A DNA stretch of 5,405 bases from Bordetella parapertussis (GTDB lineage Bacteria; Pseudomonadota; Gammaproteobacteria; Burkholderiales; Burkholderiaceae_C): NCBI GenBank assembly GCA_943328885.2, contig CALQBT020000217.1, positions 1 to 5,405 on the forward strand, given 5' to 3'. The position numbers and the translations under genes are program-made. This document shows positions 1 through 5,405 of this stretch, in pieces. The notes beneath the pieces are model-generated. The model was not told the DNA's origin, ran no database searches, and was given only the letters and a program-made list of their open reading frames with translations. The first letter of the stretch is position 1; each line of letters opens with the position of its first letter.

Positions 1-1037
1 GCCATCGCGGGGCGGCGCGACTCCGGGGCTAAGCGCCGCAGAACGGCCTGCGCCAGCAACACAGCGTCGCCCGGACGCTCCCTGAGCGCCGGGATCTCGA
101 CCACGATTTCGGCCAGGCGGTAATAAAGATCCTCGCGAAACCGCCCGACTTCGATTTGCGCCAACAGGTTCTGGTGCGTCGCGCAAACCACCCGCACATC
201 GACCGCGATCTCCTGCCTGCCGCCGATGCGCTCGATCTTGCGCTCCTGCAGAAATCGCAGCAGCTTGGCCTGCAAAGGCTGCGGCAGATCACCGATCTCG
301 TCGAGCATCAGCGTGCCGCCGTGGGCGGTCTCGATCTTGCCGACCGTGGTCTTGCTCGCACCGGTGAACGAGCCTTTTTCATGGCCGAAAAGCTCGCTCT
401 CGAGCAAGGCCTCAGGTATCGCCGCGCAGTTGATGGCAACAAACCTGCCGCTGCGTTTGGACGCTTGGTGCAAGCCTTGCGCCAGCACCTCCTTGCCAGT
501 GCCGCTCTCGCCTAGCAGCATCACGGTGGCGTCGCTGCTTGCCACGCGCTCGATCATCCGGCACAGGCGCAGCATCTCGGGGTCGCGGGTCAGCAGGCCG
601 GTCAGCGCGTCGGGTTGGTGCAGGGTCTGTAAGCGCCGGTTCTCGGTCTGCAACTCGAACAGCCTGAAAGCCCGGTCTATCGTCAACCCGAGCAACTCGG
701 GCTCGAAGGGCTTGGCAAAAAAATCGTAAGCCCCCAGCGCGACCGCTCGCAGCGCGTTGGCCTGGTCGTTCTGCCCGGTCAGCACGATCACCTTGATGTC
801 GGGATCGATCTGCAGCAACTGCTCGAGCAGCCTGAAGCCCTCGCCCACGGAATCGGGGTCAGGCGGCAAGCCCAGGTCCATCGTCACCACCGAAGGTTGG
901 TGGCGACGCGCCTGCACCAGCGCCGACTCGCGGTCGCAGGCCGTGACGGTCTCGAAACGGTCGAGCGACCATTTGATCTGTTTTTGCAGCGCGAGGTCGT
1001 CCTCGACGATCAGCAGCGGTGCTTGTGCAACACTCAT
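1..1037 (-). CDS. prsR: PrsR, PEP-CTERM system sigma-54-dependent response regulator (3' end outside window)
   Basis: This is an NtrC-type response regulator, the cytoplasmic partner of PrsK, expected to activate sigma-54 promoters of PEP-CTERM/EPS genes. The reading frame is open from the ATG at 1037 to the left edge (345 codons visible). The receiver domain (about residues 8-120) has acidic residues E12, D13 and D14, phospho-acceptor D54, T87 and K109-P110. The stretch after D54 ([13 protein letters not shown]) is characteristic of PrsR. The AAA+ domain starts near 145: Walker A GESGTGK (176-182), sigma-54 contact loop GSFTGA (222-227), Walker B LDE (245-247) and the REDLYYRL segment (301-308). 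The family is about 450 residues long, so roughly 100 residues including the Fis-type helix-turn-helix are off the left edge. The start overlaps the prsK stop as ATGA and has a good Shine-Dalgarno sequence. The contact loop has Ser where Ala is usual, but the key Phe and Thr are kept. The family assignment is firm; the target genes are inferred. Confidence 0.95.
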   Translation of the reverse strand, partial: MSVAQAPLLIVEDDLALQKQIKWSLDRFETVTACDRESALVQARRHQPSVVTMDLGLPPDPDSVGEGFRLLEQLLQIDPDIKVIVLTGQNDQANALRAVALGAYDFFAKPFEPELLGLTIDRAFRLFELQTENRRLQTLHQPDALTGLLTRDPEMLRLCRMIERVASSDATVMLLGESGTGKEVLAQGLHQASKRSGRFVAINCAAIPEALLESELFGHEKGSFTGASKTTVGKIETAHGGTLMLDEIGDLPQPLQAKLLRFLQERKIERIGGRQEIAVDVRVVCATHQNLLAQIEVGRFREDLYYRLAEIVVEIPALRERPGDAVLLAQAVLRRLAPESRRPAM

Positions 1038-3118
1038 GCTGCCGTCCTCAGGTCGGAGCCGGTTCGCAGATCGAACAATGGCAGCAACAGCGTCACCACC
1101 GAGCCCTGGCCCAGTTCACTTTTCACCTCGATGCTCCCGCCGAGTTCCTTGATGTATTGAAAGCTCTCGTAAGAGCCTATGCCCATGCCGCTGCGCTTGG
1201 TGGAGTTGAAAGGGCGGAACAAACGGGACTGTATGAACTCAGGGCTCATGCCCGCGCCGTTGTCGCCGACCACCACCATCGCCCGGCCGACCGATTGAGT
1301 CAGCCGAACCGACACGGTACCCGAGGCGGGCGTGGCGTCGAGTGCATTCTGCACAACATGGCCGATCACGCGCTCGAGCCGCTGGGCATGACCGCGGGTG
1401 GCAACGCGGTCTGTGATGTCGAGCTCGAATTGGCGGCCATGCAGCCGCGTGGCCTGATGGATTCGTTGCAGCAAAGGCGCGAGTTCCACGCCCGATGCCG
1501 AGCCTGCCGGCCGCTCGCCTTCGCGCAATTGCAGCATCATCTGGCGCAGCTTGTCGAGCGAGCTCTCGACCGTCTCGAGCATGTCTTGCTGGAACTGCGC
1601 ATTGCCACGGTGGCGCTCGGCGTTCTTGAGCATCAGCGAGAGCTGGGTGATGATGTTCTTGAGGTCATGCACCACGAAGGCCGACATGCGGTTGAAGGCG
1701 TCGAACTTGCGCGCCTCGAGCAAGGCCTCGGTGGCGTGCATCTGGGCCAGGAAACCGGCAGCCTGGCGTGCGGCGGTCTTGAGCAGGTCGCGCAACTCCC
1801 AGTTCAGCGCCAGCTCGGCGCGCGGCCTGGCCAGCACGACAAAGCCGATCATCTCGTCGGCCACCCGCAGCGGCACCACCAGCCAGGCCGATGGCAGGTG
1901 CGCCAGCCAATCCGGCCAAAGCAGCGCCTCGCCAAACGGATGCGAGCGCTCGGCGTCGAGGTCGACAATCCATTCGTCCTCGCGCATTCGGCGACAGAAC
2001 GGTGAATCGGTCGGCTCGCTGCTGTCGATCTGGGGCATGTTCCAGCGCGCTGACTGAACATATTGTTCGTCGCCCAAGGCCTTGAACCACAGCGCGCCGG
2101 CTGGGCATTCCACCAAATCGGCCAGACCTCGCACCACCAGACCACCCACCGCCTGCGGTGCGCTGCGGGTCGACAACATCGCGGTAAAGCGCAGCCACTC
2201 AAGCCGGTAGTCGTAACGGTAGCGCAGAAAATGCTTGCCCAGAAAAACCCGCAGGCGGGCGCGCAAAGCACCCGACAGCAGCAGCGCCGTCAACAGCAAG
2301 CCGGCGATGAACAGCAAAGCCACCTGCAAGGCGCCACCCCAGCTGCCGCCAAAAAATCGCAGGTAATAACCCGTCGCCGCAATGAACAACATATAGGCCC
2401 CGACCAGCAGCAGCGAGGCCGAGTAGAACGCTGCCGTCTTCGACACCTGGACCCGGGCCAACCAGCCAACGTCACGGGCCGATGCCAGCAGCAGCAATGG
2501 CAGCACCGCCGCATGCACCAGACCGCGAGCGCCCAAGACATCAGGGTCGAAGCCACCGAACATCGAGGCCTGCGAGAACAAGTAGAGGTCGAAGCCAAAC
2601 AGACAGGCCAAGCCCAGGCACAGGGGCTTGGCGCCCCAGCGTGAGCCCTCGGGCTGGTTGCGAAAGACTTGCTCAACCAGCAACAATCCCAACACCGCCC
2701 AGGCCAGCTGGCTGGCCAACAGCCAGCCCTGCAACAGGCTGGCGCGCTCAGGCCACAGGCCCAGACCGAGGTTCGCACCCAGGCTGAAAAGCGCCAGACC
2801 AGCGACCAAGGCCAGCAGGCCAAGGCCTGGCGTGAGCCAGCCCGACAGCGGTCGCAGCAGCGCGAGCATGAACACTGCCCAGGCGGCGCAGCGCAACTGG
2901 TCGAACATCAGCGCGAGATGCCAGGACAAGCGCTTGGCCGAGCCCAGGTCGACTGCCGATGCGACGCCCCAGCCCAAGGTCGCGAGCAGCGCCAGCAGAT
3001 ACAAGCCGGCCAGCGGCCCGGCGGGGCGCCGCATCTGCTGCACTGCATGCGCACCGTAAGCCAGCACCACCAGCACAAAGCCCGCCAAGGGCAGTCCGCC
3101 TTGCACCACAGTCGGCAC
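1034..3118 (-). CDS. prsK: PrsK, XrtA/PEP-CTERM system membrane sensor histidine kinase
   Basis: This is an inner-membrane sensor kinase that should autophosphorylate and pass the phosphate to PrsR. With the GTG start at 3118 it is 694 residues, close to the family's usual length of about 680-690. About nine hydrophobic helices occupy residues 10-284. A GAF-like domain follows (about 310-460). The H-box is in FVVHDLKNIITQLSLML, with the phospho-acceptor His at 484. The ATPase domain has the N-box (QNALD, N591), G1 box (GDNGAG, D619), F-box region (LFRPFNSTK) and G2 glycines (GMGIGS, 644-648), and ends in a GSxxxLLLP-type strand. The start was chosen because it lies 5 nt after the sugar transferase stop and puts the first helix at the N-terminus. 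The open frame continues to an ATG at 3283, which would overlap the preceding gene by 160 bases and add a non-hydrophobic leader. GTG codons at 3109 and 3106 are equally possible starts; no strong Shine-Dalgarno sequence decides. The signal sensed is unknown. Confidence 0.93.
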   Translation of the reverse strand: MPTVVQGGLPLAGFVLVVLAYGAHAVQQMRRPAGPLAGLYLLALLATLGWGVASAVDLGSAKRLSWHLALMFDQLRCAAWAVFMLALLRPLSGWLTPGLGLLALVAGLALFSLGANLGLGLWPERASLLQGWLLASQLAWAVLGLLLVEQVFRNQPEGSRWGAKPLCLGLACLFGFDLYLFSQASMFGGFDPDVLGARGLVHAAVLPLLLLASARDVGWLARVQVSKTAAFYSASLLLVGAYMLFIAATGYYLRFFGGSWGGALQVALLFIAGLLLTALLLSGALRARLRVFLGKHFLRYRYDYRLEWLRFTAMLSTRSAPQAVGGLVVRGLADLVECPAGALWFKALGDEQYVQSARWNMPQIDSSEPTDSPFCRRMREDEWIVDLDAERSHPFGEALLWPDWLAHLPSAWLVVPLRVADEMIGFVVLARPRAELALNWELRDLLKTAARQAAGFLAQMHATEALLEARKFDAFNRMSAFVVHDLKNIITQLSLMLKNAERHRGNAQFQQDMLETVESSLDKLRQMMLQLREGERPAGSASGVELAPLLQRIHQATRLHGRQFELDITDRVATRGHAQRLERVIGHVVQNALDATPASGTVSVRLTQSVGRAMVVVGDNGAGMSPEFIQSRLFRPFNSTKRSGMGIGSYESFQYIKELGGSIEVKSELGQGSVVTLLLPLFDLRTGSDLRTAA
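1045..1049 (-). promoter_or_regulatory. Ribosome binding site of prsR
   Basis: The minus strand reads GAGGA seven bases before the prsR ATG, inside the last codons of prsK. It is the best Shine-Dalgarno match in the window. Together with the ATGA stop/start overlap it fixes the prsR start and suggests translational coupling to prsK. Confidence 0.75.
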
Positions 3119-3123
3119 GGCGC

Positions 3124-4506
3124 TCAGCGCGCGCCCTTGCCGGTCAGCACCACACCGACCGTCTGGAACAGGATCAGCAGGTCGAGCAGCAGGCTGTGGT
3201 TCTTCACGTAGTACAGGTCGTACTGCAGTTTTTCGCGCGAATCCTCGACCGTCGACCCGTACTGGTAACGGACTTGGGCCCATCCGGTGACGCCGGGCTT
3301 GATGCTGTGGCGTGCCGCGTAATAAGGGATTTCAGCGGTGAGTTGTTTGACGAAGAAAGGCCGCTCTGGGCGCGGACCGACCAGGCTCATGCTGCCGGCC
3401 AGCACGTTGAAAAGCTGGGGCAGTTCGTCGATGCGAAGCCGGCGTATCACCTGGCCGACCCGCGTGATACGACCATCCCCGGCCGCAGCCCAGCGCGGCT
3501 TGCCGTCTTGCTCGGCATCGGATCGCATGCTGCGAAACTTGGTGACCATGAAGGCCTTGTCATGGGCACCGACTCTTTGCTGGCGGTAGAACACCGCGCC
3601 CGGGCTGTCGAGCTTGATCGCGATCGCAGCCAGCAGCATCAGCGGCGAGGCCAGCACGATCAGCAGCAAGGAGCACAGCAAGTCGAACAAGCGCTTGACG
3701 ACGCTGCGCAGGCCGCCCTGGACAAAGCCGTCGCCAAAGACCAACCAGCCGGCGTTGACGAAGTCGATCCTGATCTGGCCCAGCATGCGCTCGAAGTAGG
3801 TGCTGATGTCGAGCACACGAATGCCCGCAAGCTTGCAGTCGAGCAACTCGCGCAAGGGCATGCTGCCACCGCGGCGCTCGGTCAGCGCGACGACGATCTC
3901 GTCCACACCCAGCCGCCGCGCGGTCTGGGTCAAGGACATCGCGGGCGACAGCCGTTCGGCCAGCGGCACCGTGAGATCGCGCTCGTTCGGGCCAGGAAAG
4001 TAGCCGACGATCGAACTCAAGGGGTCGGCTGCGCGCAGGCTGGCACCCACCATCCTGGCCGTGGGCCCGGCGCCGAACACCAGCACCCGCGCGCCTGCCC
4101 GCGACTGCCTGGCCCAATAGCCGAGCGCGGCCCGGCGCAGGATCAGCGCGACGATGACCCCCATTGCCGAGCCACGAAGCGCATCAAGGTTGCCCAAACC
4201 CACCGGCAACAGGCCCAGCACGTGATGCGCCAACAGCAGGCTCATCGCGATCGCGATCGCGACGCGCCAAGCCGACGCCCCCATCGACGCGTCCGGCGTG
4301 CGCCGGTACAGGCCCGAGGCGCCGTTGATCACGAACAGACCCGCCGCCAGAGTCAAGACCGGCCCGCCGGCCAGCAACAGCGCCGGCTGCGAACTTTCAA
4401 GCTGGGCCAGCACCACGCCCGACAAGGCCAGCAGCGACAGCCCGAAGTCGAACCAGATCCTGCGCAGTGTCCAGGCGTGGAAATGGTGGTTGAACAGCTT
4501 GATCAT
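3124..4506 (-). CDS. EpsB-type initiating sugar transferase of the XrtA/PEP-CTERM system
   Basis: This is a polyprenyl-phosphate hexose-1-phosphate transferase family protein. It is expected to start an exopolysaccharide repeat unit by moving a sugar phosphate from a nucleotide sugar to undecaprenyl phosphate at the inner membrane. From the ATG at 4506 it is 460 residues. The start MIKLFNHHFHAW resembles the conserved MIRxFNHY-like beginning of the XrtA-associated EpsB family. Four helices (about 16-35, 42-62, 81-102, 109-125) precede a Rossmann-like domain with VFGAGPTAR (G145, G147). The C-terminal bacterial sugar transferase domain (about 268-460) has KRLFD followed by a re-entrant hydrophobic segment (276-298), KFRSMR (323-328), catalytic Asp-Glu in RIDELPQ (D360, E361), VGPRPERP and KPGVTGWAQV. 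The frame stays open upstream to an ATG at 4713, but those 69 codons are repeat and hairpin sequence with no family resemblance. It is first in an operon with prsK and prsR. The sugar transferred cannot be read from the sequence. Confidence 0.92.
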   Translation of the reverse strand: MIKLFNHHFHAWTLRRIWFDFGLSLLALSGVVLAQLESSQPALLLAGGPVLTLAAGLFVINGASGLYRRTPDASMGASAWRVAIAIAMSLLLAHHVLGLLPVGLGNLDALRGSAMGVIVALILRRAALGYWARQSRAGARVLVFGAGPTARMVGASLRAADPLSSIVGYFPGPNERDLTVPLAERLSPAMSLTQTARRLGVDEIVVALTERRGGSMPLRELLDCKLAGIRVLDISTYFERMLGQIRIDFVNAGWLVFGDGFVQGGLRSVVKRLFDLLCSLLLIVLASPLMLLAAIAIKLDSPGAVFYRQQRVGAHDKAFMVTKFRSMRSDAEQDGKPRWAAAGDGRITRVGQVIRRLRIDELPQLFNVLAGSMSLVGPRPERPFFVKQLTAEIPYYAARHSIKPGVTGWAQVRYQYGSTVEDSREKLQYDLYYVKNHSLLLDLLILFQTVGVVLTGKGAR

Positions 4507-4512
4507 CGTGCG

Positions 4513-4516
4513 CCCT
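4513..4516 (-). promoter_or_regulatory. Probable ribosome binding site of the sugar transferase gene
   Basis: The minus strand reads AGGG six bases before the ATG at 4506. It is a modest match, but it supports this start over the in-frame ATG at 4713, as does the conserved N-terminus. Confidence 0.5.
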
Positions 4517-4590
4517 GAGGACTCGCCTGTTGAGGAGGTCAAGGCCTGGTGCCGCAACGGATACGCGGCTGACCCCCCTAAGAGGTGATT

Positions 4591-4612
4591 GGCGCAGCGC
4601 ATGCGCGTCGCC
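4591..4612. repeat. 22-bp near-perfect inverted repeat
   Basis: The plus strand reads GGCGCAGCGCATGCGC followed by GTCGCC. Nine of eleven pairs are complementary, with a perfect 10-bp palindromic core GCGCATGCGC at 4597-4606 and matching outer arms GGCG/CGCC. It lies 85-106 bases upstream of the sugar transferase start. It could be a regulator binding site, part of a transcribed structure or part of a dispersed intergenic repeat; the sequence alone does not decide. GC-rich DNA raises the chance of such palindromes. Confidence 0.55.
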
Positions 4613-4629
4613 GCAAGCCCTTGCTGCGG
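4611..4629. other. Weak bulged hairpin, possible transcript structure
   Basis: CCGCAAG (4611-4617) can pair imperfectly with CTTGCTGCGG (4620-4629), giving a short GC-rich stem with a bulge. It overlaps the end of the 22-bp inverted repeat by two bases. There is no T-tract on either strand, so it is not a standard intrinsic terminator. It could aid termination after the PilZ gene or be part of a repeat element. Confidence 0.3.
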
Positions 4630-4680
4630 GGGGCCGCCGCGACCGATGTCACGCAGGCCGGCGCTTGATACACCCGGCCG

Positions 4681-4730
4681 CGCCAGCTCGCACCAGCTCG
4701 CACCAGCTCGCACCAGCTCGCACCAACTCC
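4681..4730. repeat. Five-copy 10-bp tandem repeat (unit CACCAGCTCG)
   Basis: Five consecutive 10-bp units run from 4681 to 4730. Units two to four are identical (CACCAGCTCG), the first differs at one base (CGCCAGCTCG) and the last at two (CACCAACTCC). It begins 30 bases downstream of the PilZ gene stop and lies more than 170 bases upstream of the sugar transferase start. Identical central copies suggest slippage and possible copy-number variation between strains. Function is unknown; it is not in a recognised coding region. Confidence 0.9.
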
Positions 4731-4759
4731 CAGCGGCAGGCGGCGCAGGACCCGCGGGC

Positions 4760-5404
4760 TCAGACCGCTAACGGCGCCAGACCTGGCCAGCGCTCAGGCT
4801 CTGGCAGCAGCACCAGGTCGGCACGGGTGCGGCCGGTCTGAAGCGCCTGGACGCAACGCCGCCAAGCCGCATCAGGCTCGGGCACTTCGAAGCCGTAGCA
4901 GACCAGGCCAGAGACTTCCTGGCGCCGCACCGTCCTGGCCTGGACGCAGGTGGACTCCTGGGCGCCGAGGTCGATTTCGACCCGACCCCAGGTGCCCTCC
5001 GGCAAGAGCATCGCGCATTCGGCCTGGAAGCCGTGCAGCGACATCTCGATCACCTGCAGCGGATAGCGCAGGCCACTGCCATAGGACGACACGACCAGCC
5101 GCGCCGGGCAGCGGATCGAGAAGCGTTGGTGCCGGCGCAGCGCCAGCCCGATACGGGCGCCGGGCGCAGGTTGGGGCAGCACCGAGGCATAGGCCTCGTG
5201 GTCGTAGATCGACCGCAACAGCAAGCGCTTGCGGTCATCGAGCGCGGCGAAGACCCGGCTGCGCTGGTTGAAGAAGTAATCCATCATCGCCGGCGTCAGC
5301 ACCGGGTCGTTGGTGGTGAAAAAACGCCGCGCTGGGGCCTGGATGTTGGGCAGGCGGTTCTGCTTGAAATAGCGCCACAGGTTCTTACGCTCGCGCTTGT
5401 GGCC
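4760..5404 (-). CDS. C-terminal part of a PilZ-domain (cyclic-di-GMP receptor-like) protein, 5' end outside window
   Basis: The frame is open from the right edge to a TGA at 4762-4760, giving 214 visible residues. A GTG at 5302 could start a 180-residue protein, but the 34 codons before it also read as protein (KRERKNLWRYFKQNRLPNIQAP), so I take the gene as truncated by the edge. The first 80 or so residues are charged and aromatic (YFFNQRSRVFAALDDRKR) and I cannot name their domain. A PilZ-like domain follows, with RRHQR (90-94; consensus RxxxR) and, 26 residues later, EMSLHG (120-125; consensus D/NxSxxG with Glu in place of Asp/Asn), then beta-rich sequence and YGFEVPEPDAAWRR. PilZ domains bind cyclic-di-GMP and control EPS export, motility or enzymes. 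It might be the PilZ tail of a larger enzyme, for example an FeeM-like N-acyl amino acid synthase, but that is a guess. Confidence 0.72.
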   Translation of the reverse strand, partial: GHKRERKNLWRYFKQNRLPNIQAPARRFFTTNDPVLTPAMMDYFFNQRSRVFAALDDRKRLLLRSIYDHEAYASVLPQPAPGARIGLALRRHQRFSIRCPARLVVSSYGSGLRYPLQVIEMSLHGFQAECAMLLPEGTWGRVEIDLGAQESTCVQARTVRRQEVSGLVCYGFEVPEPDAAWRRCVQALQTGRTRADLVLLPEPERWPGLAPLAV

Positions 5405-5405
5405 A

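Larger units (their letters stand above)
4507..4759. other. Intergenic region between the PilZ gene and the sugar transferase gene
   Basis: This 253-bp gap must hold any promoter specific to the sugar transferase-prsK-prsR operon. I found no convincing sigma-70 promoter and no sigma-54 site with correct spacing on the minus strand. It contains the tandem repeat, the 22-bp inverted repeat and the weak hairpin listed separately. I see no coding potential in it beyond unsupported extensions of neighbouring frames. Confidence 0.7.

Noticed and set aside
1019..2005. Plus-strand open frame of 328 codons opposite prsK
   Set aside because: It is antisense to the GAF and kinase domains, with no recognisable motif or ribosome binding site.
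2063..2644. Gln-rich plus-strand open frame
   Set aside because: The Gln richness comes from reading CAG opposite the CTG leucine codons of the PrsK membrane helices.
3119..3283. 55-codon N-terminal extension of PrsK to an ATG at 3283
   Set aside because: It would overlap the sugar transferase by 160 bases and put an Arg/Pro-rich leader before the first membrane helix, unlike the family.
2959..4518. Plus-strand open frame of 519 codons opposite the sugar transferase and prsK
   Set aside because: It is rich in Gln, Arg and His, has no domain motif, and lies antisense to genes with full family motifs. It is an open-frame shadow caused by high GC content.
4538..4556. Possible sigma-54 promoter on the minus strand (GGCAC ... 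TTGAC)
   Set aside because: The spacing between the GG and the second element is off by one, and the invariant GC of the -12 element is missing.
4611..4629. Intrinsic terminator after the PilZ gene
   Set aside because: The stem is short and bulged and no T-tract follows on the minus strand, so it is listed only as a weak structure.
4507..4713. 69-codon N-terminal extension of the sugar transferase to an ATG at 4713
   Set aside because: The codons cover the tandem repeat and palindrome. The family N-terminus (MIKLFNH) starts at 4506 with a ribosome binding site.
4681..4730. CRISPR array
   Set aside because: The 10-bp units are directly abutting with no spacers, so this is a simple tandem repeat.

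Overview
The window is GC-rich DNA, and every gene I can support is on the minus strand. Gene content and protein style point to a betaproteobacterium of the order Burkholderiales (Leptothrix/Rubrivivax-like). That placement is inferred from family resemblance, not from a marker gene.

Layout, read in the direction of transcription (right to left). (1) 5404-4760: the 3' part of a gene whose product ends in a PilZ-like (cyclic-di-GMP receptor) domain; its 5' end lies beyond the right edge. (2) 4759-4507: a 253-bp gap with a five-copy 10-bp tandem repeat, a 22-bp near-perfect inverted repeat and an adjacent weak hairpin. (3) 4506-3124: a membrane-bound initiating sugar transferase of the EpsB type found with exosortase A (XrtA)/PEP-CTERM systems. 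(4) 3118-1034: the PrsK sensor histidine kinase. (5) 1037-1: the PrsR response regulator, a sigma-54 activator, cut by the left edge before its DNA-binding domain.

Sugar transferase, prsK and prsR form a tight operon: a 5-nt gap between the first two and an ATGA overlap between the last two. This is the recognised regulatory and EPS-initiation end of an XrtA/PEP-CTERM locus. PrsK would sense an unknown signal and phosphorylate PrsR. PrsR would then activate sigma-54 promoters of PEP-CTERM and exopolysaccharide genes. The sugar transferase would load the first sugar phosphate onto the undecaprenyl carrier for the associated polysaccharide. The upstream PilZ protein could add a cyclic-di-GMP input, but it is separated by the gap and may be independent.

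I see no RNA gene, insertion sequence, CRISPR array or plus-strand gene. The long plus-strand open frames are antisense shadows of the GC-rich genes. No wholly new system is evident; the least explained parts are the structured intergenic gap and the N-terminal part of the PilZ protein.
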